From Cupriavidus campinensis (GTDB lineage: Bacteria; Pseudomonadota; Gammaproteobacteria; Burkholderiales; Burkholderiaceae): DNA of 64,000 nucleotides. Shown here piece after piece: positions 8,873 through 18,322 of this stretch; positions within the stretch are counted from its first letter, which is position 1, and each line of letters starts with the position of its first letter. The DNA lies in the NCBI RefSeq assembly GCF_905397395.1, contig NZ_CAJPVH010000006.1:1-64000 (forward strand). The letters are read 5' to 3'. The notes beneath the pieces were generated by a model. That model was not told the origin of the DNA, made no database searches, and saw only the letters and a program-made list of their open reading frames with translations. The position numbers were made by a program, and so were the translations under genes.

Positions 8873-11230
8873 TCAGTCCTTCTCCGCCATCGACCGGCCA
8901 ATCGCGCCGGTGCGCAGCGCGATCTTGGCGGCGTCCTCGCGCAGCGCGCGCAGGCGGCGCTCCAGCACTGCATTAGCGGCGCGTCCGGTCGAACTCGCGC
9001 CCGACTCGGCAGGTTGCGCGGGGTCATCCCGCTCGTCCGCGCCGATCTCGCCCGCCACGGCGGCCTGGGCCAGCACGTCCGCCTTGCGCCGGTCGGCCGA
9101 ATCCGCGATCCGCGCGCGGCGCTCGCTGGCTTCGTCGTCATCGGCGGCGGCCCCTGCGGCCGGCTCGTGCGGCGGCAGGCCTACGCCGGCCACGGCAGTT
9201 TCCGTCGGCGTGCGGATAAAGCCGGCGCCGCGTGGCCCGTGCCGCTCCTCGCCCGCCAGCCGTTCGCTGGCCAGCGTCAGGCTGCGCGTGGCGGCCTCCG
9301 TGGCCTGCTCGATGGCGGCCTCCGCCGCTGGCACGTCCAGTTCCTCGTAGTGCTGGCGCACCTGGATGCGCGCCGCCGCCACATGCGCCGCCACCAGATA
9401 ATTCTGATTGATGAAGCGGCTCAGGTTGTCCACGGCGCGGTGCCGGCTGCGCGGCTCGTCGAGCATGCGCTGGAACGAGGCAATCAGCGCCGACAGGTTG
9501 TCCATGAACTGCTTGCGCTGCACGCGGTAGGCGAAGTCGTCCTTGGTGCGGCGCAGCAGCAGGTCACGCGTGGCGGCGATATAGCGCCGGTTCGCCTGGA
9601 GCACGTTCTCCACCAGCTTCGGAATCGCCCGGTACTCCCAGCTTGGCAGCACAAAGCTGAAGATGGACGCAATCACGCCGCCAATCACCGTATCGATCAG
9701 CCGCTCGCCCACCACGGTCTGGCTGCCCGGCATCAGCAGGTTGATCTGGATCAGCACCTGTACGCAGGCGGCGATGGCCGTATAGCGGTACTTGATGGTG
9801 GAAAACGCCGAACTGGCCACCAGCGCCACGTACAGCACCGCCAGCAGCACCAGCGGCTCCGTCACCACGCGCAGCACCACCACGCTGATCAGACAGCCGA
9901 TCAGCGTGCCGATCAACCGGTCGTTGTAGCGCTGCTTGGTCAGGCTGTAGTTCGGCTTCAGGATCACGACAATCGTGAGAAGAATCCAATAGCTGTGCGA
10001 CGCATACGGCAGCCGGTCGCCCAGCCAGAGCCCTACCGCCACCGCCATCGTGATGCGCAGCGCGTAGCGGAACGCCGGCGAGCGCCAGCGCAGGTTGTCC
10101 AGGATCACGCCCAGCTCGTACTTCTGGCGGGTCAGGAACGGGGTCATGTCCGATCCCGGCATCACCTTGGCCGGCTCCACCGGCGTGCGGGACGCCTCGT
10201 GCAGCTGGCCAACCAGCGTGATGGCGCCGCGAATCATCTCAAGCGTCTCCGCTAGCGCTGTCATGGCCGCCGCCGGCACGTGGTGATGTCGTAATTGTTC
10301 GATTTCCGCCGTCACGGCGCGCAGGTCAGGGCCGTAGTCATGGGCGCTGTACGAGGGCTTGCCACGCGTGACGTCGTAGGCGATTTCCTCGAGATCCTTG
10401 CCCAGGCCGCGCACCAGCCGCCGTATCGCGTCCAGCACCGGCGTGCCGCCGAAGGTCTGGCGCAGCAAGGGATAGTCGGTGTTGGTGGAGAGGATGTACT
10501 CGTAGAGATCGAGCATCCGCAGGTGCACGCGCACCAGCAGGCCATCGTGCTTGGTGCGGTTTCCCCGCAGCACCAGGTCGCGCGCGGCCTGCTGGCGCTC
10601 AGCCACCACGATCTGCTGGCGCACCAGCTGGTTGAACTGTTCCTCGTAGTCGGTGCCGGCATCGTAGAAACCTGCCTTGATCTCGAGGTAGTGAGACATT
10701 TCGTACAGCGACTCGGCCAGGATCTGCTGGCGCGTGCGCCGCTCCATGACCCAGCTGACCGCCATCGCATACGCCAGGTAGGCCACCGCCCCGGCCCCGA
10801 ACAGCCCGGCGTGGACAAGCGCCTTCTGGAGCACGAAGTCCTCGTTCACGGTGAGTGTCATGACGAACAATGCCGAAAACTGCAACGGCATGGTCTTGTT
10901 GCCATAGACCGTCATCATCCCGGCCAGGAAGGTCACCAGCACCAGCACCCACGGCAGCACGCGCGGGAACGGCGTGGCCAGCGCCACCACGGCGGTCACG
11001 GCGGTGCACAGCAGCACGCTGGCCAGCATCTCGTTGAACTTGTGGTTCAGCGGGCTGGGCAGGTCCATCAGGCTGGTACAGAGCGCGCCCATCGACACGA
11101 CCATGGCGCTGGGCAGGTCCATGACCTGCATGGCCAGCAGCGTGGCGCCGATGACCCCGGTGGCCGAGCGCAGGCCACGGTAGATATAGTGCGAGAAGAG
11201 AAACGTGCGGGGATCGTGCGCGTATTCCAT
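8873..11230 (-). CDS. FUSC-family (YccS/YhfK-like) inner membrane protein
   Basis: A 785-residue membrane protein. It has an N-terminal bundle of hydrophobic helices (about residues 20-165, with GVIGATLLAMQVMDLPSAMV and LVTFLAGMMTVYGNKTM), a long soluble helical domain (about 170-370), a second membrane bundle (about 385-520, with ITMAVAVGLWLGDRLPY and LIGCLISVVVLRVV), and a helical C-terminal tail of nearly 250 residues. This twofold arrangement is that of the fusaric-acid-resistance-like FUSC superfamily, which includes YccS and aromatic-acid exporters. There is no membrane-fusion (AaeA-like) partner nearby, so an efflux role is uncertain. The substrate is unknown. Confidence 0.85.
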   Translation of the reverse strand: MEYAHDPRTFLFSHYIYRGLRSATGVIGATLLAMQVMDLPSAMVVSMGALCTSLMDLPSPLNHKFNEMLASVLLCTAVTAVVALATPFPRVLPWVLVLVTFLAGMMTVYGNKTMPLQFSALFVMTLTVNEDFVLQKALVHAGLFGAGAVAYLAYAMAVSWVMERRTRQQILAESLYEMSHYLEIKAGFYDAGTDYEEQFNQLVRQQIVVAERQQAARDLVLRGNRTKHDGLLVRVHLRMLDLYEYILSTNTDYPLLRQTFGGTPVLDAIRRLVRGLGKDLEEIAYDVTRGKPSYSAHDYGPDLRAVTAEIEQLRHHHVPAAAMTALAETLEMIRGAITLVGQLHEASRTPVEPAKVMPGSDMTPFLTRQKYELGVILDNLRWRSPAFRYALRITMAVAVGLWLGDRLPYASHSYWILLTIVVILKPNYSLTKQRYNDRLIGTLIGCLISVVVLRVVTEPLVLLAVLYVALVASSAFSTIKYRYTAIAACVQVLIQINLLMPGSQTVVGERLIDTVIGGVIASIFSFVLPSWEYRAIPKLVENVLQANRRYIAATRDLLLRRTKDDFAYRVQRKQFMDNLSALIASFQRMLDEPRSRHRAVDNLSRFINQNYLVAAHVAAARIQVRQHYEELDVPAAEAAIEQATEAATRSLTLASERLAGEERHGPRGAGFIRTPTETAVAGVGLPPHEPAAGAAADDDEASERRARIADSADRRKADVLAQAAVAGEIGADERDDPAQPAESGASSTGRAANAVLERRLRALREDAAKIALRTGAIGRSMAEKD

Positions 11231-11332
11231 GGGGCGGCTTGGGGCTGGCGGGGCTGGCGAACGATGGCGACGTTGGCGCGGATGGGGGCGACCGGCGCCC
11301 GGTGTCAGGACCCGGGCGCCGTCATCGGCCGG

Positions 11333-13183
11333 TTACTGCCCCAGCCAGCGCGTGCGGGCCGCATGCTTGCCGGGCTCCACGTTCACTTTGTACTGCATGG
11401 CCGGCTCGCGCGCCAGGGTGACGGGCAGCACCTGGAGTTCGTCGCGCCGGAACAGGTGGAGTTGCACGGCGTCGCCGGGGCGGTAGCGCGCCAGTTGCTT
11501 GTCGAGCTGGCCCGGCGCCAGCCGCAGGCCGTCCAGCGCCACGAGCAGGTCGCCCGCCGAAACGCCGGCCGCCTGCCCTGCCCCGCCGTCGAGCACCTGG
11601 CTCACGCGTACCCAGCCTTCCTCGTTGCGGGTCTTGATGCCCAGCGCCGCGCCGGCGGACGGCTTGCCCGGCTCGACACGTTCGGCCTTGATGCCGAACG
11701 CGCGGAACAGCGGCGGCAGGTTGATCTCGCCCGTGCCCTCGGTCAGCGCCCGCAGCAGCGGGCCGAGCCGCAGCCCGGTCACCTGATCGAACAGCGCATG
11801 GACCTCGGCCTCCGTCACACCGCGCTGGGTGGCGCCCGGCGCGTAGAAGTCGCGGCCGTAGCGCTGCCAGAGCGCGCGCATGATGTCATCGAGCGACTTT
11901 CGCCCGCCGGTCTTCTCGCGAATGGTCAGGTCCAGCGCCAGCCCCACCAGCGAACCCTTGGTGTAGTAGCTGACGATGGCGTTCGGCGCGTTCTCGTCCT
12001 GCCGATAGTATTTCGTCCAGGCATCGAAGGCACTGTCGGCCACGCTCTGCTTGGTGCGGCCGTTGCCACGCAAGACGCCGTTCCAGGTCTTGGCCAGCAT
12101 CTCGATGTACTGCGCGGTTGAAACCAGCCCCGTCCGGGCCAGGATCAGATCGTCGTAGTAGCTCGTAAATCCTTCGAACAGCCACAGCAGCGGCGTATAG
12201 GTTTCCTGCGCGAGCTGGTACGGCACGAACGCCGCCGGCTTGATCCGCTTGACGTTCCAGGTGTGGAAGTACTCGTGGCTGCACAGCCCCAGGAAGGTGC
12301 GATAGCCCTCGCTGGTCTCGGCGTTGCCGCGCACCGGCAGGTCGCCGCGCGCGCACATCAGCGCCGTGCTGGCGCGGTGCTCCAAGCCGCCGTAGCCATC
12401 GGTGGTCACCATCGTCATGAAGACGTAGCGGCGATTGCTGTCCAGGAACGGCGCGCGTGCCGAGCGCGGCTCGAACAGTCGGATCTGGGCCTCGCAAATC
12501 TGTTTCAGGTCGCGGCAGACGCGTTGCAGGTCCAGGTTCGGCACCTTGCCCGTGAACACCACGTCGTGCTGGGCGCCGCAGGCACGGAAGCTGGCCATGG
12601 CGAACGTGCCCATCTCCACTGGATGGTCGATCAGTTCGTCGTAGTTGGCCGCCTGATAGCGCCCGAAGCCGTAGCGGCGCGCGCCGCCGGGGCCGCGCGC
12701 CTCGGGCAGCGCCGTGGCGACGCGCCAGTCGGCATACGCCTCGCCGGTGGGCGCGTGCAGATCGACGGTGCACGGGTGGTCGTCCTGCCCCACCACGCGC
12801 AGGAACACGGAGCTGCCGTTGAAGAAGCCGTGGGTGGTGTCCAGGTGCGCGCTGCGCACCGACAGGTCCCAGGCGTAGACCTCGTATTGCAGCACCAGCG
12901 GCCCGGCATCGGCGGCATCGGCGGCATCGGCGGCATCGGCGGCAAGTGGCGCAGCCTGCCAGGTTTGCTTGTCGAGCTTGGTCAGCGGCACCGCCGCCCC
13001 GCCCGCATCGGCCCGGATACGGACGATATTGCGCGCGAAGTCGCGGATCATGTAGCTGCCCGGAATCCACGCGGGCAGCGTGAACACCTGGCCGGCGGGG
13101 TCGGGGGCGTCCACCGTCACGGTCACGGCGAACAGATGGGCTTCGGGCTGAAGCGGGGCGATGGCGTAGCGGATCGGCGTCAT
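11333..13183 (-). CDS. M61-family metallopeptidase with C-terminal PDZ domain
   Basis: A 616-residue glycyl-aminopeptidase-type (M61) enzyme. The N-terminal beta domain has ARNIVRIRADAG and YEVYAWDLSVR. The gluzincin centre is HEYFHTWNVKRIKP (zinc ligands His303 and His307, catalytic Glu304), with the third ligand region LLWLFEGFTSYY downstream. A PDZ-like domain occupies about residues 500-590 (EGWVRVSQVLDGGAGQAAGV). No signal peptide is visible, so it is probably cytoplasmic. The start MTPIRYAIAPL fits the family; the open frame extends upstream through an unrelated antisense region. Residues about 81-93 form an ADA repeat encoded by four perfect 9-bp copies. Confidence 0.9.
   Translation of the reverse strand: MTPIRYAIAPLQPEAHLFAVTVTVDAPDPAGQVFTLPAWIPGSYMIRDFARNIVRIRADAGGAAVPLTKLDKQTWQAAPLAADAADAADAADAGPLVLQYEVYAWDLSVRSAHLDTTHGFFNGSSVFLRVVGQDDHPCTVDLHAPTGEAYADWRVATALPEARGPGGARRYGFGRYQAANYDELIDHPVEMGTFAMASFRACGAQHDVVFTGKVPNLDLQRVCRDLKQICEAQIRLFEPRSARAPFLDSNRRYVFMTMVTTDGYGGLEHRASTALMCARGDLPVRGNAETSEGYRTFLGLCSHEYFHTWNVKRIKPAAFVPYQLAQETYTPLLWLFEGFTSYYDDLILARTGLVSTAQYIEMLAKTWNGVLRGNGRTKQSVADSAFDAWTKYYRQDENAPNAIVSYYTKGSLVGLALDLTIREKTGGRKSLDDIMRALWQRYGRDFYAPGATQRGVTEAEVHALFDQVTGLRLGPLLRALTEGTGEINLPPLFRAFGIKAERVEPGKPSAGAALGIKTRNEEGWVRVSQVLDGGAGQAAGVSAGDLLVALDGLRLAPGQLDKQLARYRPGDAVQLHLFRRDELQVLPVTLAREPAMQYKVNVEPGKHAARTRWLGQ
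12905..12940. repeat. 9-bp tandem repeat (4 perfect copies) inside the M61 peptidase gene
   Basis: The unit GGCATCGGC occurs four times head to tail. Because the unit is three codons, copy-number change would lengthen or shorten the Ala-Asp-Ala linker of the peptidase without a frameshift. Confidence 0.9.
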
Positions 13184-13260
13184 GGTTGCGATTGTAGCGC
13201 CACGCCCCGTCACCCTTCGAACGTGGACTTGTCTTGTGGGGGTTCCCTCGGACGCCTGCC

Positions 13261-14262
13261 TCAGGCGTTCACATCGACCACCACGCGCCCGCGCATGCCG
13301 CCCGCCATGATCTGGCTGGCGGCGTCGATGGCCTCGCCCAGGCGGATCTCGCGCGTGATGGCCTGGAGCCGGTCCGGGGCCAGATCCTGCGCCAGCCGCT
13401 TCCACGCCGTCTCCCGCAGCGACATCGGCGCCATCACGCTGTCGATGCCGGCCAGCGTCACGCCGCGCAGGATGAACGGCGCCACCGAGGCCGGGAAATC
13501 CATGCCCTGCGCCAGCCCGCACGCCGTGACCACGCCGCCGTAGCGCACCTGGGCGCAGGCATTGACCAGCGTGTGCGAGCCCACCGAATCCACCACGCCC
13601 GCCCAGCGCTCCTTCTGGAGCGGCTTGCCCGGCGCGCCCAGTTCGGCACGGTCGATCACGTCGGCGGCGCCCAGCGCGCGCAGGAAATCCGCCTCCGCGG
13701 TCTTGCCGGTAGACGCCACCACGCGATAGCCGAGCTTCGACAAAATGGCGATGGCCACCGAGCCCACGCCGCCCGAGGCGCCCGTGACGAGTACCTCGCC
13801 ATCGCCGGGCTTCACGGGCCCAAGCGCGCCGCCGCGCTCCAGCGCCAGCACCGACAGCATGGCCGTGTAGCCGGCCGTGCCGATCGCCATGGCCTGCCGC
13901 GACGTGAACGCATCCGGCAGCCGCACCAGCCAGTCGCCCTGCAACCGCGCGCGCTGCGCCAGGCAGCCCCAGTGCGTCTCGCCCACGCCGAAGCCGTTCA
14001 GCACCACGCGGTCGCCGGTGCGCCAGCGCGGGTCGCTCGAATCGAGCACCGTGCCGGCGCCGTCGATCCCCGCCACCATCGGCCACTTGCGCACCACCGG
14101 CGCGCGGCCCGTGATCGCCAGCCCGTCCTTGAAATTGATGGTCGAATAGTCGACGGCCACCAGCACGTTGCCGTCCACCGGCAGCGCGGATTCATCGAGT
14201 TGGGTGACGGCGGCGGCCGTCTTGCCATCGGCCTGGGTCAGCAGCAAAGCCTGGAACGTCAT
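13261..14262 (-). CDS. acuI: acrylyl-CoA reductase AcuI / YhdH-type oxidoreductase
   Basis: A 333-residue zinc-independent medium-chain dehydrogenase/reductase. Family marks are VDYSTINFKDGLAITG, the GAGTV segment, the NADPH-binding GASGGVGSVAIAILSKLGY, and the YhdH-type GTAGYTAMLSVLALE. Enzymes of this group reduce acryloyl-CoA to propionyl-CoA with NADPH and protect against acrylate toxicity. The start at 14262 has a strong GAGGAG site. Whether acryloyl-CoA is the true substrate cannot be read from sequence. It sits between the M61 peptidase gene and dsbC on the same strand. Confidence 0.88.
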   Translation of the reverse strand: MTFQALLLTQADGKTAAAVTQLDESALPVDGNVLVAVDYSTINFKDGLAITGRAPVVRKWPMVAGIDGAGTVLDSSDPRWRTGDRVVLNGFGVGETHWGCLAQRARLQGDWLVRLPDAFTSRQAMAIGTAGYTAMLSVLALERGGALGPVKPGDGEVLVTGASGGVGSVAIAILSKLGYRVVASTGKTAEADFLRALGAADVIDRAELGAPGKPLQKERWAGVVDSVGSHTLVNACAQVRYGGVVTACGLAQGMDFPASVAPFILRGVTLAGIDSVMAPMSLRETAWKRLAQDLAPDRLQAITREIRLGEAIDAASQIMAGGMRGRVVVDVNA

Positions 14263-14321
14263 GGTGTCTCCTCGATCTCTTTGATTTTTCAGGGAATTTG
14301 GTAACGCAGCGCAGGCGCCGG

Positions 14322-14351
14322 AAAGCAAAACGGCCGGACAGTGCCGGCCGC
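14322..14351 (-). terminator. intrinsic terminator after dsbC
   Basis: Read on the minus strand, a 7-bp GC stem (CGGCCGG / CCGGCCG with a 6-nt loop, 14331-14350) is followed by TTTTGCTTT. It lies 33 nt past the dsbC stop. Confidence 0.8.
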
Positions 14352-14383
14352 TTCAGACAGCCGGGAGGGTCCGGCGCCGCGCG

Positions 14384-15142
14384 TTACTTCTTGAGACTGG
14401 CGAGCTTGCGCTCCAGCGTGGCGATGTCCGCCGCACCCGGGATGCGCGTGCCGTCGGTGAAGAACACCGCCGGCGTGCCCGAGATGTTCAGGCTCTGGCC
14501 CAGCGCCAGGTTCTCGTCCACCGGCGTCTTGCAGCTGCCGTTGCCGGTAATGGCCACATGGTTCAGCATCCAGTCGCGCCACACCTTGGTACGGTCTGTT
14601 GCACACCAGACCTGCTTGGCCTTGGTGGTCGAGTCGGGCGACAGCACCGGGTAGAGGAAGGTGTAGACCGTGATGTTGTCCATCTGCTGGAAGGTCTGCT
14701 CGATCTTCTTGCAGTAGCCGCAGTTCGGGTCCGAGAACACCGCCACGGTGCGGCTGCCATCGCCCTTCGTCCATTTGATGGCGCGCGCCAGCGGCAGGTC
14801 TGACCACTTGATCTTGTTCAGCTCGGCCAGGCGCTCTTCGGTCAGGTTGGTGTTGGTCTTGGTGTCGATGACCTCGCCATTGATGATGTAGCGCCCGGTG
14901 GGATCGGTGTAGACGATCTGCCCGGCCACGTTGACTTCATACAGACCCGGTACCGGCGCCTTGGTTACGCTCTTCACCTCGGCGCGGCCGCCCAGCATCT
15001 TCTGGATGGACGCCTTGATGCGGTCCGTGCCCGGCTCGTCCGCGGCCAGCGCGTGCAGGGCGTAGCCGCCCAGGGCCAGGCCACCGGCCAGGGCAGCAAG
15101 GGCGCCCATGCGGGCGGAACGGCGGCGGAACAGTTGCAACAT
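14384..15142 (-). CDS. dsbC: thiol:disulfide interchange protein DsbC
   Basis: A 252-residue periplasmic disulfide isomerase that rearranges wrong disulfides. The N-terminal signal sequence (RRRSARMGALAALAGGLALG, cleavage near ALA-ADE) is followed by the dimerisation domain (about 35-100) and a thioredoxin-fold domain with the CGYC active site at 141-144 and the cis-Pro loop GTPAVFF. A second Cys pair (WCATD and GSCKT) is also typical of DsbC. It is kept reduced by DsbD, which is not in the window. It has its own downstream terminator, and a UbiH-family gene is upstream on the same strand. Confidence 0.94.
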   Translation of the reverse strand: MLQLFRRRSARMGALAALAGGLALGGYALHALAADEPGTDRIKASIQKMLGGRAEVKSVTKAPVPGLYEVNVAGQIVYTDPTGRYIINGEVIDTKTNTNLTEERLAELNKIKWSDLPLARAIKWTKGDGSRTVAVFSDPNCGYCKKIEQTFQQMDNITVYTFLYPVLSPDSTTKAKQVWCATDRTKVWRDWMLNHVAITGNGSCKTPVDENLALGQSLNISGTPAVFFTDGTRIPGAADIATLERKLASLKK

Positions 15143-15200
15143 GGTGACTCCAGGGTTCGGGTGCCTTGTCGGCAGAATCTTTAAATAGTGGATAGCCGGC

Positions 15201-16463
15201 TCAGCCCAGCGCGCGGCCGATCAGGAAGCGCTTGAGCAGCCCCTGGCCGCCCACGGCGCGCATGCCGGCGTTGCGTATCAGCCGCGCGGGCGTGCCCGGC
15301 AGCGAAAACAGCCGGTGCAGGCCATCGGTGGCGGCCGTCAGGGAGAGCAGGTCCGTGGCACGTGCACGCTCGTAGCGGCGTAACAGGCGCAGGTCGCCTT
15401 CCGAGCGGAACGGTTCTTTGTCGGCCATCACGCGCCCAAGTTCCGTCACATCGCGTAAACCAAGATTCATCCCCTGCCCGGCCAGCGGATGCACCACATG
15501 CGCGGCATCGCCAACCAGCGCCACGTGCGGCTGGACGAACTGCTCGGCACGCTGCAGCACCAGCGGGAAACCCTTGGCCGGCGTCAGGCAGCGCAGCGCG
15601 CCAAACCGCGCGCCGACCGCGCCGTTGGCCACCTGGGCCACGGTGGCGGCGAGGGCCTCGGGGGACAGCGCAACGAGGTCCTGCGCGTGGGCTTCATCGG
15701 CTGACCAGACCATCGACACGCGGTTGCCGGGCAGCGGCAGCATGGCGACGATCTCGCCATTGGCGAGTTCCTCGTCGGCCATGAGCTTCTCGGGCGCGCC
15801 CAGGAACCATTGCCACGCGGTTTCCTGGTGCGGCAGTTCGCAGGCGAAATTCGCCACCACGCCAAGCTGGCGGTAGCGCCGCTGGCTGGTGCCGATATGG
15901 CATTGCTGGCGCACCCAGGAGCGCGCGCCGTCGGCGCCGACCACGCAGTTGGCGCGCACGCGGGCGCCGCTGGCGAGGGTCAGGGTCACGCCGTCGAGGT
16001 CGCGCTCGAACCCATCGGCGGCTTCGTCGAACCATTGCACCTGGTGCTGGAAGCGCAGCGCGGTGTCCAGCACGCGCTCCACATGGCTCGACTCGATGAT
16101 CCACGCCAGTTGCGGCACGGCGGCGGCATAGGCCGAGAAATGGAGGTCGCCGTGCGGCGAGGGGCTGGCCTCGGCGGCGCTGACGTCGCCGAAGACGCGC
16201 ATGTCGCGCACGGGCTGTACGCGGGCGGGGTCGAGCGCCTCCCAGACGCGCAGCCGCTCCAGCAATTGCTGCGAGCTGGCCGAGAACGCGTAGATGCGGC
16301 TGTCCCAGTCGTCTTCCCCGGTGCGCGCGGTCTCGCCCACGGGGCGCGGGGCGACGAGGGCGACCTGCATGCCCTGCTGGGCCAGCAGCAGCGCGCAGGC
16401 CTTGCCGACGATGCCGCCGCCGACCACGGCAATCTGAAAGCGGGAAGATGGAGTCGAGGACAT
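15201..16463 (-). CDS. UbiH/UbiF-family FAD-dependent ring hydroxylase
   Basis: A flavoprotein monooxygenase of the ubiquinone-biosynthesis hydroxylase family (420 residues from this start). It shows the dinucleotide-binding AVVGGGIVGKACALLLA at the N-terminus, the middle GADGARSWVR (family DG motif), and the second FAD motif LVGDAAHVVHPLAGQGMNLG. Members hydroxylate the ring of octaprenyl phenols in CoQ synthesis; which ring carbon this one uses cannot be said. Start choice is uncertain: ATG 16463 gives MSSTPSSRFQIAVVGG, while ATG 16508 adds 15 low-complexity residues. A perfect TATAAT lies at 16515-16520, putting the likely transcript start almost on ATG 16508, so I prefer 16463. Confidence 0.88.
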   Translation of the reverse strand: MSSTPSSRFQIAVVGGGIVGKACALLLAQQGMQVALVAPRPVGETARTGEDDWDSRIYAFSASSQQLLERLRVWEALDPARVQPVRDMRVFGDVSAAEASPSPHGDLHFSAYAAAVPQLAWIIESSHVERVLDTALRFQHQVQWFDEAADGFERDLDGVTLTLASGARVRANCVVGADGARSWVRQQCHIGTSQRRYRQLGVVANFACELPHQETAWQWFLGAPEKLMADEELANGEIVAMLPLPGNRVSMVWSADEAHAQDLVALSPEALAATVAQVANGAVGARFGALRCLTPAKGFPLVLQRAEQFVQPHVALVGDAAHVVHPLAGQGMNLGLRDVTELGRVMADKEPFRSEGDLRLLRRYERARATDLLSLTAATDGLHRLFSLPGTPARLIRNAGMRAVGGQGLLKRFLIGRALG

Positions 16464-16514
16464 GGAATGGGAGGCGGCGCGACGCGCCGGTGCGGCTGGT
16501 CCGGTCATGCCTCG

Positions 16515-16520
16515 ATTATA
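16515..16520 (-). promoter_or_regulatory. -10 box of the UbiH-family gene
   Basis: A perfect TATAAT on the minus strand lies 6 nt before the upstream ATG at 16508. Transcription would begin at or next to that ATG. No clear -35 hexamer is seen. Confidence 0.6.
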
Positions 16521-16646
16521 GCGACGTGACGTGCGCGCCATCGGAGACATCGCACAAGCCGTGGCGGGCCGGCCGCCGGGGGATAAAGGCTGGCCAAGGG
16601 TGGCCATCCGCTAGAATACAGGCTTTGCTATTTCCAGCCAGACACC

Positions 16647-17738
16647 ATGAGCCTCAAATGCGGCATCGTCGGCCTGCCCAACGTCGGCAAGTCCACGCTG
16701 TTCAATGCCCTGACCAAGGCCGGCATCGCCGCCGAAAACTATCCGTTCTGCACCATCGAACCCAATGTGGGCGTCGTGGAAGTGCCGGATCCGAGGCTTA
16801 CGAAGCTGGCTGAGATCGTCAAGCCAGAGCGTATCCTGCCGGCGACGGTGGAATTCGTCGATATCGCCGGCCTGGTGGCGGGCGCGTCCAAGGGCGAGGG
16901 CCTGGGCAACCAGTTCCTGGCCAATATCCGCGAAACCGACGCCATCACGCACGTCGTGCGCTGCTTCGAGGATCCGAACGTGATCCACGTGGCGGGCAAG
17001 GTGGATCCGCTGTCGGACATCGAAGTCATCAACACCGAACTGGCGCTGGCCGACCTGGCCACGGTGGAAAAGGCCCACGCGCGCTACATCAAGCCCGCCC
17101 GCGCCGGTGACAAGGAAGCGCAGCGACTGGTGGCAGTGCTGGAAAAGGCACAGACCGTGCTCGACCAGGCCAAGGCCGTGCGTACGCTGGACCTGTCGCC
17201 CGAGGAATGGGAAGCCATCCGCCCGTTCTGCCTGATCACCGCCAAGCCGACGATGTACGTGGCCAATGTGCGCGAAGACGGTTTTGAGAACAATCCGCAC
17301 CTCGACGCGGTACGCGAGCACGCCAAGCTGACCAATTCGCCGGTCGTGGCTGTCTGCGCTGCCATCGAAGCCGAGATTGCCGACCTGGAAGATGCCGACA
17401 AGGCAGAATTCCTGGCCGACCTGGGCATGGAAGAGCCCGGCCTGGACCGCGTGATCCGCGCCGGCTTCACCCTGTTGGGCCTGCAGACCTACTTCACGGC
17501 GGGTGTGAAGGAAGTGCGCGCCTGGACGATCCACGTGGGCGACACCGCCCCCAAGGCCGCAGGCGTGATCCACACCGACTTCGAACGCGGCTTCATCCGC
17601 GCGCAAACCATCGCCTACGAGGACTTCATCCAGTTCAAGGGCGAACAGGGCGCGAAGGAAGCCGGCAAGATGCGCGCCGAAGGCAAGGAATACGTGGTGA
17701 AGGACGGGGACGTGATGAACTTCCTGTTTAACGTCTGA
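16647..17738 (+). CDS. ychF: Obg-like ATPase YchF
   Basis: A 363-residue universally conserved P-loop protein of the Obg/TRAFAC class that prefers ATP and binds ribosomes; it influences oxidative-stress responses. G1 is GLPNVGKST (9-17), the switch stretch is [12 protein letters not shown]3 is [20 protein letters not shown], the altered G4 position is [10 protein letters not shown] (NxxE in place of NKxD, which explains ATP use), and the C-terminal TGS domain holds [27 protein letters not shown] hexamer about 30 nt upstream may be its -10 box. It is monocistronic, with an intrinsic terminator right after. Confidence 0.97.
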   Translation: MSLKCGIVGLPNVGKSTLFNALTKAGIAAENYPFCTIEPNVGVVEVPDPRLTKLAEIVKPERILPATVEFVDIAGLVAGASKGEGLGNQFLANIRETDAITHVVRCFEDPNVIHVAGKVDPLSDIEVINTELALADLATVEKAHARYIKPARAGDKEAQRLVAVLEKAQTVLDQAKAVRTLDLSPEEWEAIRPFCLITAKPTMYVANVREDGFENNPHLDAVREHAKLTNSPVVAVCAAIEAEIADLEDADKAEFLADLGMEEPGLDRVIRAGFTLLGLQTYFTAGVKEVRAWTIHVGDTAPKAAGVIHTDFERGFIRAQTIAYEDFIQFKGEQGAKEAGKMRAEGKEYVVKDGDVMNFLFNV

Positions 17739-17762
17739 GGCAAGCGTACCCCTTCCAAGGAA

Positions 17763-17790
17763 ACCCGGCAGATGCCGGGTTTTTTGCTTT
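17763..17790 (+). terminator. intrinsic terminator after ychF
   Basis: A 7-bp stem ACCCGGC / GCCGGGT with an AGAT loop is followed by TTTTTTGCTTTT, 24 nt past the ychF stop. Confidence 0.93.
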
Positions 17791-17821
17791 TGGGCCGTAG
17801 CCCGAGCCCCCCGCTCCCGGG

Positions 17822-18322
17822 CTACAACGGCTTCAACTGTTCATCCCGCATGCCCACCAGCAGTGCCTGGCCACTGCTGTCCAGCCGGAACTCGCCATAG
17901 CGGGCCTTGGCGAACCGCTCCGCCTGTCCTTCCTGGAAGAACCACGCGTCGGTGGATACCTGCACGATCGGGCCGCCCCAGCGCGAGGGGACGTTCTGGA
18001 CGCGCAGGCGCCGCTCGCCCTCGGCCAGCGGCTGGCCGTTCTGCAACCGCACCAGTTGCCCGACCCCAGTGGCGTCGCGGCGGATCACCACCTCGGTCTC
18101 CCGCTCGCGCGGGGACTGGGCGCTGGCCTGGGCGGCGGCGATCTCCAGCCCGATGGCGAAGTTCAGCGCCATGTAGTCGCCCTGCATCAGGGACCTCGGG
18201 TCCACGGGCGCCAGCCGCAGGTAGACGACCTCGCCGTGCGAGAGCACCCGTTCCTTGCCGACGATGACCGCCCCGGCCACGCCGATCACCAGCAGCCATG
18301 CCACCACGATCCATCGTTTCAT
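17822..18322 (-). CDS. GDYXXLXY-type membrane-anchored protein
   Basis: A 166-residue protein with one N-terminal hydrophobic segment (IVVAWLLVIGVAGAVIVG) and the family motif in RSLMQGDYMALNF. This matches the GDYXXLXY family, which is repeatedly found next to DUF4401 and DUF2157 membrane proteins, as here. It is the last gene of a three-gene unit; its ATG overlaps the DUF4401 stop (18319-18322). The remainder is predicted periplasmic and beta-rich. Function is unknown. Confidence 0.85.
   Translation of the reverse strand: MKRWIVVAWLLVIGVAGAVIVGKERVLSHGEVVYLRLAPVDPRSLMQGDYMALNFAIGLEIAAAQASAQSPRERETEVVIRRDATGVGQLVRLQNGQPLAEGERRLRVQNVPSRWGGPIVQVSTDAWFFQEGQAERFAKARYGEFRLDSSGQALLVGMRDEQLKPL

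Noticed and set aside
12905..12940. CRISPR-like repeat
   Set aside because: The units are 9 bp, contiguous without spacers, and inside a coding frame.
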